From positions 52,245 through 116,244 of the forward strand of contig JAJOHG010000084.1 in NCBI GenBank assembly GCA_021029095.1: a DNA stretch of 64,000 nucleotides, in the 5' to 3' direction. This stretch comes from Phellopilus nigrolimitatus. Lineage: Eukaryota > Basidiomycota > Agaricomycetes > Hymenochaetales > Hymenochaetaceae. Both the position numbers and the translations under genes were made by a program. How positions within the stretch are numbered: the stretch's first letter is position 1; each line of letters starts with the position of its first letter. A model generated the notes under the pieces. It saw only the letters and a program-made list of their open reading frames with translations. It had not been told where the DNA came from and searched no databases. Positions 1 to 10,988 of the stretch are shown here, piece after piece.

Positions 1-1415
1 AATCTGGTAGCGATTTTCGCATCGCTGTCTGTGCTTTCATGTTTGCGAATAAGTTCGTTGACGAGTGCGTTTCAATCAAAATTTCTTGTCTTTTTTTTAC
101 TTTTTTTTAGTTTGATTTTAACTTTCTACAGTAATATGTATACGAACAAGACGTGGTCTGACGTATTTACAATCCCACTCGATGAGCTCAACAAAACGGA
201 GTGTGAATTCTTGCTCGGTGTTGGCTTCCGTCTTTTCGTCGATGAGCCCGACTCCTCCGCGGACTCGTTCTCGCTAAGGAGCACGAGCACATGTTCGCAG
301 CAGCACGCACAGGAATACACTGGTAGGAGGCTACGCTACTTTGCACAAAAGTCCCACCACTACAAGCACCCGCAGCAGCAGCAGCGCGTGCGCACAGCAC
401 CTCCCCACACCGTATGCGTGGTTATGCATATGCGCCGGTGTACCCCTTCATTTTCGGCGTGCCCTCCCAGTCGCACCACGCGGCCGTCAGCCCGGCATCC
501 GCGACTACGAGCCAGTCTGCGCAGACCTCCCCGAGCGACGCGTACAGTGGGGCGCGCCTGCACTCCTAAAGCACCGTGCGGCAGACGCGTTCTCGCCGAC
601 CTCAGCCACGTTCGCGGCGAAGCGGCCCCCCAAACTCACTCGATATCGTCTCTGGGCTGGTGGAGGTGAAGATCGAGGAGGCGGATGCAGAGGCAGCAAT
701 GGGCGAGGCGTTCTACCCGTCCTGTGCGGAGAGGAAGGTGCGGCTGAGGTACAGCCAGGCGCCTGCGCAGGCAGGTAATGGGTACTATGGTGCCTATGGC
801 TATAACAGCAGCCATGCAACTTATGTACCGTATGAATAGATGGTGTACAGCAACGGTAGCTGCACACAGGAAACCGCCGAGCGCGCATATTCGACACCGA
901 CATCTGTGCAAGAGTTTTCGTCTTCCTCTGGATCGAGCACATATAGCGAGACCGTGTCCGTCTGAGCTGCACCCACACGGCTGCCCCTCGTGTTTGCACT
1001 CTCACTCGCATTGTGCACCCCAGAGTGCGTGCACGAGCCCGCTGCTGAGCTTCGCAGACATGTACGGCGAGGTCGATGGCCCGTCGATGTCCATGTCCCA
1101 CTGTCTGCCGCTGATGCACACAACCGCCCCGCTGAGCGAGAGCGTCAATGGGGTGTACCTGCGCAGATGCAGCAGATGCAGCAGCTGTACTTGCTGCCGA
1201 ACCACCACCAGGCGGTGACCGCAACATCATTCACAAGCGCACTCAGCGAGCCGCAGCCCGCAGTGTTTGTGAACGCAGGCCCACCGGGCGTCACGCATCT
1301 CTATGGTGTGGACACTGGGAGCGCGCCGTACGCGTACTCACCTTTGTGCGGCTCCAGTATGAGCAGTGTGCTCATGACCATTTGCATGTTTCCTGTAGTG
1401 TATAGTTTCTTATAA
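1..1415 (+). pseudogene. cyclin (PCL/PHO80-like) relic, 3' part, copy 1
   Basis: The start of the window encodes SDFRIAVCAFMFANKFVDE. A short intron to about 135 follows, then YTNKTWSDVFTIPLDELNKTECEFLLG. These are the end of a cyclin box as seen in fungal Pcl-type cyclins that partner Pho85-like kinases. Downstream there are Ser/Pro-rich segments resembling the tail of such cyclins, but they are spread over several frames with stops between them (for example near 560, 838 and 964), and the last open frame ends near 1413. The gene is therefore broken. It is the captured cargo of element E1 and is nearly identical to the copy at 21.5-22.95 kb. Confidence 0.7.
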
Positions 1416-1772
1416 TGCATATGAAAACCACTCCACCAAACTCTGTGCATTAGCAGAAGTTCTACTATCCTGCCAGTGTGTGCTCCTTTAGAGGAAAAAA
1501 ATAGTTAAGAAAATAGAAGTAGTATGTAAATAACAAGCAATGTCATAAAATTGCTTCATATTTATTGATACAGAACCCCTTAACTCATTTTTTTTTTTGA
1601 CATTCAGACAGAAACACTATATGCCTACACATAACAGGGACTTTGGATGGATGCATTGCAGAAAGAAAGTTACAGGTGAAATTCAAAAGTGAACATCGCT
1701 GAGGACCATCACCGGAAGAAGCCGAGCGGTGGCTGTGAACGAGTGTACAATCTTACTTCGGAACGAGCTCAA

Positions 1773-1874
1773 TTTTGTACACTTTTTGTAATGAACACTG
1801 CCACATTTGCACAGCCACTGCTGGTGAAAACGCTCAGTTACAAAAAACGATTCTTCGTAAACTCAGTAATCGTA
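1773..1874 (-). repeat. Helitron-like 5' terminus of E1
   Basis: Read on the minus strand, the end begins GTTACGATTACTGAG. About 84 bp inside lies the motif TACAAAAAGTGTACAAAA (1773-1790 on the plus strand as its complement). The same motif lies 81-85 bp from the right ends of E2, E3 and E4. A subterminal GAATCGTTT-like block is also shared in degenerate form (GGATCGTC in E3 and E4). The terminal dinucleotide is ambiguous because a GT/AC is present both in the element and at the target. Confidence 0.65.
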
Positions 1875-1876
1875 AC

Positions 1877-2177
1877 AGGCGTGTCAGATCAAGGGGGAGT
1901 ATTGGATATAGTATGATCTTGGACACTTTTATTCCTTTTATTATTTTGCGTACCAGGTGACTTGAACTCCTGACTTGTTGTTCTGCGTCACCTGACATGT
2001 TGATGTATTACATAATGCTTCCCTTGAAGCGGCAGAGTCCATGGATGGTGCTCTCTATCTTTTGCACTCATCCATTGGACTCAGGCATGTTTAGTTTCCA
2101 TAATATATTATCTTTTGCACTCATCCATTGGACTCAGGTCATTGTCTGTGTTTGTTGTGAGACCACTCCGCCTCACA
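1877..2177 (+). mobile_element. copia element A: polypurine tract and 3' LTR
   Basis: The polypurine tract AAGGGGGAG (1891-1899) is followed by a 278-bp LTR (1900-2177) that starts TATTGG and ends CCTCACA. It matches the LTRs at 3104-3381 and, in reverse, those of element D. Only the last few internal bases of the element remain on its left, where E1 is inserted; the body, if present, lies outside the window. The LTR is joined directly to a reverse-oriented pol fragment on its right. Confidence 0.8.
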
Positions 2178-3103
2178 CGTCCATGGTGTTCAGGGTTCCT
2201 GGCAACAGCAAGGGCAGATTGGTTGTCCACATAGAGTGTGGAGGGCGCATTGAACTCATAGCCAAATTCAGAGAACAAGTTGCGCAACCACATAATCTCC
2301 TGACCACCCTGAACAGCAGAGATGTATTCCGCTTCAGTGGTGGAGAGAGTGACAATAGTCTGAAGACGACTAGCCCAGCTGATAGCACCAGTTCCCATCT
2401 TAACCACCAGGCCGCTTGTAGAGCGCCTGTCATCCTCATCCCCTCCATGGTCCGCGTCAGTGAATGTGGTGAACAATTCAGACGAGTTCTTGTCAGGCGC
2501 ATAAGTCAACTTCATGTCTTTGGTACCCTGAAGGTAACGACACAAGTGCTTTGCAGCCTTCCAGTGAGCAGGACCAGGATTAGAACTGAAGCGCGCAAGA
2601 AGTCCAACCGCATATGAGATGTCAGGACGCGTTGCCACAGCCAGATACATGAGTGCACCAATCAGCTGCCTGTAGGGGACAGTCTTCATGAATGCGATCT
2701 CTTCTGGAGTGAGGGGACCCATGGACTTGCTGAGACGATGGCCTTCTGGTAGTGGAGTGGAAACCTCGCCGCATCCAGCCATTTCAAAGCGCTCAAGCAA
2801 GTCAGTGATGTACTGGCGCTGAGATAGGGATAGGGATCGTATTGAGCGGTCTCTCTCAATATGGACACCAAGCAGGAAGGAGGTAGGGCCGAGGTCGCGC
2901 AGTTTGAAGTGCTTTTCAAGTTCGCGCTTGACAAACAAGAATTGCTCCTTTGACTTTGCAGCAATGGTCATGTCATCCACATAGACTGGGATGATGATGC
3001 GCACATCGTCACGTCTGTAGACCTAAATGCTGTTGTCGCAGCGAACCAAAGAGAAGCCCATGCCCTTCAACACAGAGTCGAGTTTCTTGTGCCATTGGCG
3101 CCC
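2178..3103 (-). pseudogene. copia pol fragment (RT end and RNase H), inverted between two LTRs
   Basis: On the minus strand the fragment encodes the end of the reverse transcriptase and most of RNase H. It has the YVDDM box, the RNase H segment near DADHGGDEDDRRSTSG and the stretch up to NPEHHGR. It matches element D (about 6547-7470) closely. There is one clear in-frame change near 3022, where a codon before the YVDD region is a stop. It is cut flush with the LTR ending at 2177 and with the LTR starting at 3104, both of which point the other way. It is either the target in which two plus-strand elements landed, or an inversion product of autointegration. Confidence 0.75.
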
Positions 3104-3381
3104 TATTGGATATAGTATGATCTTGGACACTTTATTTCCTTTTATTATTTTGCGTACCAGGTGACTTGAACTCCTGACTTGTTGTTCTGCGTCACCTGAC
3201 ATGTTGATGTATTACATAATGCTTCCCTTGAAGCGGCAGAGTCCATGGATGGTGCTCTCTATCTTTTGCACTCATCCATTGGACTCAGGCATGTTTAGTT
3301 TCCATAATATATTATCTTTTGCACTCATCCATTGGACTCAGGTCACTGTCTGTGTTTGTTGTGAGACCACTCCGCCTCACA
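3104..3381 (+). repeat. 5' LTR of copia element C
   Basis: This 278-bp LTR starts TATTGGATATAG and ends CGCCTCACA. It is followed at once by GGTTATGAGCC, a primer-binding site complementary to the anticodon arm of initiator tRNA-Met, so priming is of the half-tRNA type known for copia. Inside the LTR is a tandem pair of the unit CTTTTGCACTCATCCATTGG about 50 bp apart, as in all copies here. Confidence 0.85.
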
Positions 3382-4279
3382 GGTTATGAGCCTTGCGCTG
3401 TAACTTCACAACAACGTTCAGTACACCGTCGACAACATCCTCCTTGATTTTCGTTCAAATCGGAGTTGATCTGGTCCCTCTGGAAGAGTTTCTGTCAACT
3501 GCAAAGTTCTGGGTGTTCGGATTGGGCTGTAATCGCAGGGTTGGGTTCTGTGGTGTGTCCGTCGTCTCTGTGTCGATTTTCGTGCCGCCATTCGCACTTG
3601 CTGGCACTCTACACCTCTCTGCATCGACATCCATCCTTATCATCCTCTCATCTGCACTCTCTGCTTTTCGTCTCATCGCTCGAAATCGGCCAAGCGGATC
3701 GTGCTGAAACTTCGCACGTCGTCTCGTCACTCTGGTCCCACTCGTCGTACCAGCTTGTAGCCGATTCGACTTCGATTTGAGGGTGCTGCATCGATTTCGA
3801 CTTTTGCAGTCTCTATCTGTCTGTTTGTCTGCTCCCTGCATCGTTTCTGCATAGCGGACTCAGTTCTTGCCCGATCGCTCTGCAATTTTACACACGTGCT
3901 CGTGTTCACGTCGTCTTGGTGTGTGTTGATTTGCGTCTCAATCGCTCCACCCGTTCTCTCTCTGTGTCGCGTTTTGCGCGGTTTGCCAGCTCTGGTACCT
4001 GACAGTTCAGACCCATTTCATTCCATTTGGTTGTTGTTGGATCAGATAGTCTATTGGTTGTGAAGCTCGACTGCAGGGCCTTAGTTTGCCCTTTGTGACG
4101 CTCTTTTGAGTGTTTACTTAAGCCTAGAGCCTCTCTCATCCAGCGGTGCCTGCGGAGTCTTAACAGACTGACAGACCAGCACTGTCTTGCGACGATTCTG
4201 TGTATACATTGATCATTTTGGGTGTTTGGAATCTGTTTGGCTTGTATTGACCTGATATCTGCAAATCGCGTAATTCGGC
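3382..4279 (+). other. 5' untranslated leader of copia element C
   Basis: About 900 bp lie between the primer-binding site and the gag-pol start. They match the leader of element D (10989-11886) in reverse with scattered substitutions. Short ORFs here are not conserved as proteins and are likely noise. No gene other than the element is supported. Confidence 0.6.
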
Positions 4280-6074
4280 TTGTACACGTTTTCGGCCATC
4301 ACGCCCCAACCGCTTGTCCGTTTGATCCCCAACTTCGCGCTCTCACTCGCACCACCATCGTCTACCATCGCTCCCATCGCCATGTCCGCATCTACCACCT
4401 CCGACTCGCAATCGACATTTTCCTTCGCTAAGCTCAATGACAGCAACTATGCGACATGGAAACTCGAAATGCGAGCTGCTCTCCAAGCCAAGACTCTCTG
4501 GCGCATCGCTTCTGGCATTGCGACAAAACCATCAAAGGCAGAGGAGCAGGAGGCATGGGAGGAGAAATCGGAGCAGGCAGCTGGCTTTATCTACGGAAAA
4601 CTCGAGCATGGCATGCAGATCCTAGTTCAGGACGATTTGGATAACCCAGTGGAGATGCTGAAGAAGCTGAAGGAGCTCAACCAGCAGGACAATGCGGCGT
4701 CGCGTTTTATTGCCTATGACGAGTTCTTCAGCATTGCCAAAGCCGAGGACGAGTCGCTTACTGCACTCACTGCTCGCGTTGAGGAGTCGTTGCACAAGCT
4801 CAGGAATGCGCGCAGCTCCAAGCTCACCCTTGTCCAGTTTGAGGATGAGCTTGCATCCATGTGTCTTATTCGCGCTCTCCCAGACGAGTACAAAGCTTTT
4901 CGATCTGCCCTGCTGCTTATGCCTACCTTCACCCTCGAGACGGTCAAGAAAGCGTTCTTGCAGGAGCAGAAAGCCAGTGGACCTCGTGCTGCAGACTCTG
5001 CACTCGCTCTCAAGGCCTCTGCTCCACCCTCCAAATCGACTTCATCGTCCTCCTCCTCGTCTCAGCCTCTTGTCTGCGATTTTTGCGGCATGAAGAACCA
5101 CCTTGAAGCAACTTGCTACAAGCGTCGTGATGCGATGAAGGAGTTGAAAGACAAGAAGAAGAGGGGAGGCAAGGCAAAGGCCAATGCGGCGCAGGAGGAC
5201 ACAGAGTCGACTCAGTCTGCTGAGTTTGCTGGCAATGCAAGTACCCATGACTTCACCAATCCCAACTCGCCCCTCCTCTCTGATGCAGGATCTGACTGGA
5301 TTGTTGATACAGGCGCCACTTGCCACATGACACCTCACCGTCATTGGTTTAATCAATATACCCCTAATCGCACACCCATCCGCCTCGCCAACAACGACGT
5401 TATTTACTCAGTTGGAATGGGGACTGTCCGCTTTCAACCAGTGGTCAATGGAAAGAAGGGTCGTCTGCTAGAGTTTGAGCGTGTTCTTCATGTACCAGAT
5501 CTCAGAAACAATCTCCTATCAGTCCTGTATTTAACTCGAGTCAAATCCTACATTGTCACTATCAAGTCTGATCAGATTCTCTTTCGTCGCAACGGCACTC
5601 TCCTCTTCACTGCTGCAATCAACACCAACTACGCCGCGTTCCTCAATGGACAAGTTGTGCCCATGACCCAATTCTCTGGCATGGTTAGCACCTGTCCACT
5701 CGACTTAACGCTCTGGCATCGTCGTTTTGCGCACTTGAATCATGGGGATGTCAAGAGACTGATCGATCATGACATGGTTAAGGGGATCATTGTGAAGTCT
5801 ATGGAGTCGCCTGACCCAATCTGCGAGCCTTGCATTGCAGGCAAGCAGCATAGGTCGAATGTCTCAAGACTTGCATCTCATCGCTCTACTGGTCTGTTGC
5901 AGCTGGTCCACTCTGATGTGCATGGCCCTCTGCCAGTTCAAACTCGGCATGGTTATCGTTACTGGATCACATTCATTGATGATTTCAGTCGGCGCTGGGG
6001 AGTCATACCCCTTAAAAAGAAAAGCGATGCGTTTGACGCTTTCAAGCGCTACAAAGCACATGCAGAGAACCAAC
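4280..6074 (+). pseudogene. copia gag-pol, 5' part, interrupted by element D
   Basis: This open frame of about 598 codons holds gag, a CCHC zinc knuckle (CDFCGMKNHLEATC), the aspartic protease active site WIVDTGATCHMT, the GAG-pre-integrase segment (LWHRRFAHLNHGDV) and the start of the integrase core (HSDVHGP...FIDDFSRR). It stops at residue 598 because element D is inserted in codons for HAENQL. The frame resumes at 12170. An in-frame ATG at about 4382 (MSASTTSDS) is an alternative start. Protein identity to element D is very high, with few substitutions. Confidence 0.85.
6070..6074. repeat. target-site duplication CCAAC, left copy
   Basis: CCAAC at 6070-6074 and again at 12165-12169 directly flanks element D. 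Removing D and one copy restores the copia pol reading frame, so this is a clean 5-bp integrase footprint. Confidence 0.9.
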
Positions 6075-6352
6075 TGTGAGGCGGAGTGGTCTCACAACAA
6101 ACACAGACAGTGACCTGAGTCCAATGGATGAGTGCAAAAGATAATGTATTAGAGAAACTAAACATGCCTGAGTCCAATGGATGAGTGCAAAAGATAGAGA
6201 GCACCATCCATGGACTCTGCCGCTTCAAGGGAAGCATTACATAATACATCAACATGTCAGGTGACGCAGAACAACAAGTCAGGAGTTCAAGTCACCTGGT
6301 ACGCAAAATAATAAAAGGAAATAAAGTGTCCAAGATCATACTATATCCAATA
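6075..6352 (-). repeat. 3' LTR of element D
   Basis: This LTR is the reverse complement of the family LTR (starts TGTGAGGCGG on the plus strand and ends ATATCCAATA). I see no difference from the 5' LTR at 11887-12164. It should contain the polyadenylation signal; none was mapped with confidence. Confidence 0.9.
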
Positions 6353-6361
6353 CTCCCCCCT
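6353..6361 (-). other. polypurine tract of element D
   Basis: On the minus strand AGGGGGGAG directly precedes the 3' LTR. This is the expected plus-strand primer site for reverse transcription. Element A has a one-base variant (AAGGGGGAG). Confidence 0.85.
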
Positions 6362-6380
6362 GATCTGACACGCCTGTCAA

Positions 6381-9300
6381 TCACAGAAGACCCAGCATAC
6401 CACGCATCTCAATCACCTTCACACGTCCAAGCGCCTTGGTCATGATGTCAGCCGGCATAGACTTGGTGGGGAGGTAGCGAATGTCAATAAGACCCGACTC
6501 AACCACATCGCGCAGCCAATAGTGCCGCAAGTCCAGGTGCTTCATCCGTCCATGGTGTTCAGGGTTCCTGGCAACAGCAAGGGCAGATTGGTTGTCCACA
6601 TAGAGTGTGGAAGGCGCATTGAACTCATAGCCAAATTCAGAGAATAAGTTGCGCAACCACATAATCTCCTGACCACCCTGGACAGCAGAGATGTATTCCG
6701 CTTCAGTGGTGGAGAGTGTCACAATAGTCTGAAGACGACTAGCCCAGCTGATAGCACCAGTTCCCATCTTAACCACCAGGCCGCTTGTAGAGCGCCTGTC
6801 ATCCTCATCCCCTCCATGGTCCGCGTCAGTGAATGTAGTGAACAATTCAGACGAGTTCTTGTCAGGCGCATAAGTCAACTTCATGTCTTTGGTGCCCTGA
6901 AGGTAACGACACAAGTGCTTTGCAGCCTTCCAGTGAGCAGGACCAGGATTGGAACTGAAGCGCGCAAGAAGTCCAACCGCATATGAGATGTCAGGACGCG
7001 TTGCCACAGCCAGATACATGAGTGCACCAATCAGCTGCCTGTAGGGGACAGTCTTCATGAATGCGATCTCTTCTGGAGTGAGGGGACCCATGGACTTGCT
7101 GAGACGATGGCCTTCTGGTAGTGGAGTGGAAACCTCGCTGCATCCAGCCATTTCAAAGCGCTCAAGTAAGTCAGTGATGTACTGGCGCTGAGATAGGGAT
7201 AGGGATCGGATTGAGCGGTCTCTCTCAATATGGACGCCAAGCAGGAAAGAGGTAGGGCCGAGGTCGCGCAGTTTGAAGTGCTTTTCAAGTTCGCGCTTGA
7301 CAAACAAGAATTGCTCCTTCGATTTTGCAGCAATGGTCATGTCATCCACATAGACTGGGATGATGATGCGTACATCGTCACGTCTGTAGACCCAAATGCT
7401 GTTGTCGCAGCGAACCAAGGAGAAGCCCATGCCCTTCAACACAGAGTCGAGTTTCTTGTGCCATTGGCGCCCAGCTTGCTTAAGACCATAGATCGCCTTA
7501 GCAAGCTTAAGCACAAAGCCGGCGCCATAATACTCCTCAAACCCTTCTGGTTGATCCATGTAGACATCATGATCCAAGTCACCATTGAGGAACGCAGTGG
7601 AGATGTCAATGCTGAACAACTCCAAGTCCTCAATTGCAGCCAAGGCCAGTATAGCGCGAAGTGCAGCCCACTTGGCAGTAGGAGCAAACACCTGTGCAAA
7701 CTCTAAGCCAGGGCGCTGTGAGTAACCCTTTGCCACCAATCGCGCCTTATGCCTGTCCACTGAGCCATCTGCCTTGCGCTTGAGTTTGAACACCCACCGA
7801 CAGCCAATGGTCTTGCGACCAGAAGGAAGTCTGACTGGGGTGAAGGTCCCATTCTCAACAAGACTGATAAACTCGTCCATTGCAGCCTGTTCCCAGAGGG
7901 AAGCGTCAGGGCGTCCCTTGATGTCTCTCCAGTGTACCGGCTCAGGACCATACTGGGTGCGCACCTCCGCAGAGAAGACATGCTCAAAGCAGTTTGTAGA
8001 CTTCAACACATGATTGTGTGCGTCCTCAAAACTGATGTAGCAGTCCTCAAGTGCCGCATTTGCCCCAAAGTCCATAAGCCCAGCAAACATAAGCGCCTCA
8101 GCCTGCATCTCATCCTCAGACATGATGTCTAACTCGTCACTGCGCTCAATCACAGGCTCAGGTGTAGGTGCTGCTGCTGGTGCTGGTGCAGCTGGAGCCC
8201 TAGGAATGCGACGACCTGGATAATCTGCAAGTGGATTAATCACTGCATCTCTGTACCCATGCATGGGACGCGGCTGAGGGCGCCAGGACGTTGAAGGCCA
8301 AGAAGGCGCTTCAGGTGCAGGTGTAGACTCAGGTGCAGGAGTGGGAGCAGGAGGTTCCTTGGGTCGTTTCGCAGGAGGAGGGTGAGCAGAGGGAGAGAAC
8401 ACAGGAGGGTCAGGAGGTACATCCGATGGAGCTCGCTCGCGCTTTACAGCAGGCCGAGTTGGAGTCACTGGAGGTGGTGCAGGACGAAAAGGAGGAGTGA
8501 CTGGAGCTGGTGGAGGGTGAGGAGGAGGAGTGGCAGGACGAGGAGGAGGAGGAGCTGGTGGATTAGCAGGGAGAAGAAGTGGCGGAACATCATCCACATT
8601 GCCATCTCCCCCCTGTTCCGGCACAGCTGTAGCCTCTGGAGGAGTTGGAACCCTTAAGTCGACAGGGGACCTGGTATTTCCAGGGAACACGCGTTCATCA
8701 AACTGAGCAGAGTCACTAATGACCTCTTTGCGCGTTATGGAGTTCCAGAATATCCAGCCTTTGTAGTTCTCAGGGTAACCAATGAAGGAGCATTTCTGTG
8801 TGTGTGACTGGAGCTGTTTGCGCATATCTTTCTTGACATGCACATAGGAGGTGCAGCCAAATACTCGAAAATGCGACACATCCGGCTTGGAATTGTGCCA
8901 CAGCTCATAGGGCGTCTTGCCCTGAACAGCAGAAGTAGGAGAGCGATTGTGCACATGAACAAAAGCATTGACCGCATCCCACCAGAAACTGGCAGGTAGG
9001 TGTGCTTCGTTCAGCATAGTGGTAATACCTTCAGCCAAAGTGCGATTAGCGCGCTCAGCTACTCCATTCTGGTGGGGTTCATCACGAACAGTGTGTTGCC
9101 GGTGAATCCCTTCAGAAATGCAGAATTGCTCCCATGCCTTGGGCATGTACTCTCCTCCCTTGTCATCGCGCGTCGCTTTGATCTTCAGGTTGAGCTGGTT
9201 CTCTGCATGTGCTTTGTAGCGCTTGAAAGCGTCAAATGCATCGCTTTTCTTCTTAAGGGGTATGACTCCCCAGCGCCGACTGAAATCATCAATGAATGTG

Positions 9301-10988
9301 ATCCAGTAACGATAACCATGCCGAGTTTGAACTGGCAGAGGGCCATGCACATCAGAGTGGACCAGCTGCAACAGACCAGTAGAGCGATGAGATGCAAGTC
9401 TTGAGACATTCGACCTATGCTGCTTGCCTGCAATGCAAGGCTCGCAGATTGGGTCAGGCGACTCCATAGACTTCACAATGATCCCCTTAACCATGTCATG
9501 ATCAATTAGTCTCTTGACATCCCCATGATTCAAGTGCGCAAAACGACGATGCCAGAGCGTTAAGTCGAGTGGACAGGTGCTAACCATGCCAGAGAATTGG
9601 GTCATGGGCACAACTTGTCCATTGAGGAACGCGGCGTAGTTGGTGTTGATTGCAGCAGTGAAGAGGAGAGTGCCGTTGCGACGAAATAGAATCTGATCAG
9701 ACTTGATAGTGACAATGTAGGATTTGACACGAGTTAAATACAGGACTGAGAGGAGATTGTTTCTGAGATCTGGTACATGAAGAACGCGCTCAAACTCTAG
9801 CAGACGACCCTTCTTTCCATTGACCACTGGTTGAAAGCGGACAGTCCCCATTCCAACTGAGTAAATAATGTCGTTGTTGGCGAGGCGGATGGGTGTGCGA
9901 TTAGGGGTATATTGGTTGAACCAATGACGATGAGGTGTCATGTGGCAAGTGGCGCCTGTATCAACAATCCAGTCAGATCCTGCATCAGAGAGGAGGGGCG
10001 AGTTGGGATTTGTGAAGTCATGGGTACTTGCATTGCCAGCAAACTCAGCAGACTGAGTCGACTCTGTATCCTCCTGCGCTGCATTCGCCTTTGCCTTGCC
10101 CTTCCTCTTCTTCTTGTCCTTCAACTCCTTGATCGCATCGTTACGCTTGTAGCAAGTTGCTTCAAGGTGGTTCTTCATGCCGCAAAAATCGCAGACAAGA
10201 GGCTGAGACGAAGAGGAGGACGATGAAGTCGATTTGGAGGGTGGAGCAGAGGCCTTGAGAGCGAGTGCAGAGTCTGCAGCGCGAGGGCCACTGGCTTTCT
10301 GCTCCTGCAAGAATGCTTTCTTGACCGTCTCGAGGGTGAAGGTAGGCATAAGCAGTAGGGCAGATCGGAAGGCTTTGTACTCGTCTGGGAGAGCGCGAAT
10401 AAGACACATGGACGCAAGCTCATCCTCAAACTTCTCAAGGGTGAGCTTAGAGCTGCGCGCATTCCTGAGCTTGTGCAACGACTCCTCAACGCGAGCAGTG
10501 AGAGCAGTAAGCGACTCGTCCTCGGCTTTGGCAATGCTGAAGAACTCGTCATAGGCAATAAAACGAGAGGCCGCATTGTCCTGCTGGTTGAGCTCCTTCA
10601 GCTTCTTCAGCATCTCCACTGGGTTATCCAAATCGTCCTGAACTAGGATCTGCATGCCATGCTCGAGTTTTCCGTAGATAAAGCCAGCTGCCTGCTCCGA
10701 TTTCTCCTCCCATGCCTCCTGCTCCTCTGCCTTTGATGGTTTTGTCGCAATGCCAGAAGCGATGCGCCAGAGAGTCTTGGCTTGGAGAGCAGCTCGCATT
10801 TCGAGTTTCCATGTCGCATAGTTGCTGTCATTGAGCTTAGCGAAGGAAAATGTCGATTGCGAGTCGGAGGTGGTAGATGCGGACATGGCGATGGGAGCGA
10901 TGGTAGACGATGGTGGTGCGAGTGAGAGCGCGAAGTTGGGGATCAAACGGACAAGCGGTTGGGGCGTGATGGCCGAAAACGTGTACAA
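6381..10988 (-). CDS. copia gag-pol polyprotein (intact, 1535 aa)
   Basis: The domains in order are: gag of the UBN2/copia type (about residues 35-250); CCHC knuckle CDFCGMKNHLEATC (about 268-281); protease WIVDTGATCHMT; GAG-pre-integrase LWHRRFAHLNHG; integrase core with HSDVHGP, FIDDFSRR and NGVAERANRTL; a proline-rich linker of about 150 residues; reverse transcriptase with YVDDM; and RNase H with TDADHGGDE...STTEAEY. The frame is open from end to end. The first ATG (10988) is used here; a second in-frame ATG about 34 codons later (MSASTTSDS) may be the true start. The protein copies the element through a cytoplasmic particle and integrates its DNA. Confidence 0.93.
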   Translation of the reverse strand: MYTFSAITPQPLVRLIPNFALSLAPPSSTIAPIAMSASTTSDSQSTFSFAKLNDSNYATWKLEMRAALQAKTLWRIASGIATKPSKAEEQEAWEEKSEQAAGFIYGKLEHGMQILVQDDLDNPVEMLKKLKELNQQDNAASRFIAYDEFFSIAKAEDESLTALTARVEESLHKLRNARSSKLTLEKFEDELASMCLIRALPDEYKAFRSALLLMPTFTLETVKKAFLQEQKASGPRAADSALALKASAPPSKSTSSSSSSSQPLVCDFCGMKNHLEATCYKRNDAIKELKDKKKRKGKAKANAAQEDTESTQSAEFAGNASTHDFTNPNSPLLSDAGSDWIVDTGATCHMTPHRHWFNQYTPNRTPIRLANNDIIYSVGMGTVRFQPVVNGKKGRLLEFERVLHVPDLRNNLLSVLYLTRVKSYIVTIKSDQILFRRNGTLLFTAAINTNYAAFLNGQVVPMTQFSGMVSTCPLDLTLWHRRFAHLNHGDVKRLIDHDMVKGIIVKSMESPDPICEPCIAGKQHRSNVSRLASHRSTGLLQLVHSDVHGPLPVQTRHGYRYWITFIDDFSRRWGVIPLKKKSDAFDAFKRYKAHAENQLNLKIKATRDDKGGEYMPKAWEQFCISEGIHRQHTVRDEPHQNGVAERANRTLAEGITTMLNEAHLPASFWWDAVNAFVHVHNRSPTSAVQGKTPYELWHNSKPDVSHFRVFGCTSYVHVKKDMRKQLQSHTQKCSFIGYPENYKGWIFWNSITRKEVISDSAQFDERVFPGNTRSPVDLRVPTPPEATAVPEQGGDGNVDDVPPLLLPANPPAPPPPRPATPPPHPPPAPVTPPFRPAPPPVTPTRPAVKRERAPSDVPPDPPVFSPSAHPPPAKRPKEPPAPTPAPESTPAPEAPSWPSTSWRPQPRPMHGYRDAVINPLADYPGRRIPRAPAAPAPAAAPTPEPVIERSDELDIMSEDEMQAEALMFAGLMDFGANAALEDCYISFEDAHNHVLKSTNCFEHVFSAEVRTQYGPEPVHWRDIKGRPDASLWEQAAMDEFISLVENGTFTPVRLPSGRKTIGCRWVFKLKRKADGSVDRHKARLVAKGYSQRPGLEFAQVFAPTAKWAALRAILALAAIEDLELFSIDISTAFLNGDLDHDVYMDQPEGFEEYYGAGFVLKLAKAIYGLKQAGRQWHKKLDSVLKGMGFSLVRCDNSIWVYRRDDVRIIIPVYVDDMTIAAKSKEQFLFVKRELEKHFKLRDLGPTSFLLGVHIERDRSIRSLSLSQRQYITDLLERFEMAGCSEVSTPLPEGHRLSKSMGPLTPEEIAFMKTVPYRQLIGALMYLAVATRPDISYAVGLLARFSSNPGPAHWKAAKHLCRYLQGTKDMKLTYAPDKNSSELFTTFTDADHGGDEDDRRSTSGLVVKMGTGAISWASRLQTIVTLSTTEAEYISAVQGGQEIMWLRNLFSEFGYEFNAPSTLYVDNQSALAVARNPEHHGRMKHLDLRHYWLRDVVESGLIDIRYLPTKSMPADIMTKALGRVKVIEMRGMLGLL

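Larger units (their letters stand above)
1..1876 (-). mobile_element. E1: right-hand end of a Helitron-like gene-capturing element
   Basis: These bases match 21537-23412 with one mismatch that I can see (1728 versus 23264). The match stops exactly where both copies run into copia sequence, at 'CGTA' followed by AC. Here the next bases are a copia 3' end (the short stretch before the polypurine tract). In the other copy the next bases are copia pol. Two different flanks at one boundary show that the boundary is an element terminus. I read it as the 5' terminus of a Helitron-like element lying on the minus strand. The rest of the copy lies left of the window. It carries the 3' part of a broken cyclin gene. 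Confidence 0.75.

Noticed and set aside
505..1230. A 241-codon minus-strand ORF in the cyclin relic (repeated at 22041-22766).
   Set aside because: It is the antisense of Ser/Gln-rich cyclin-tail sequence, with no motif; both copies exist only because the segment is duplicated.
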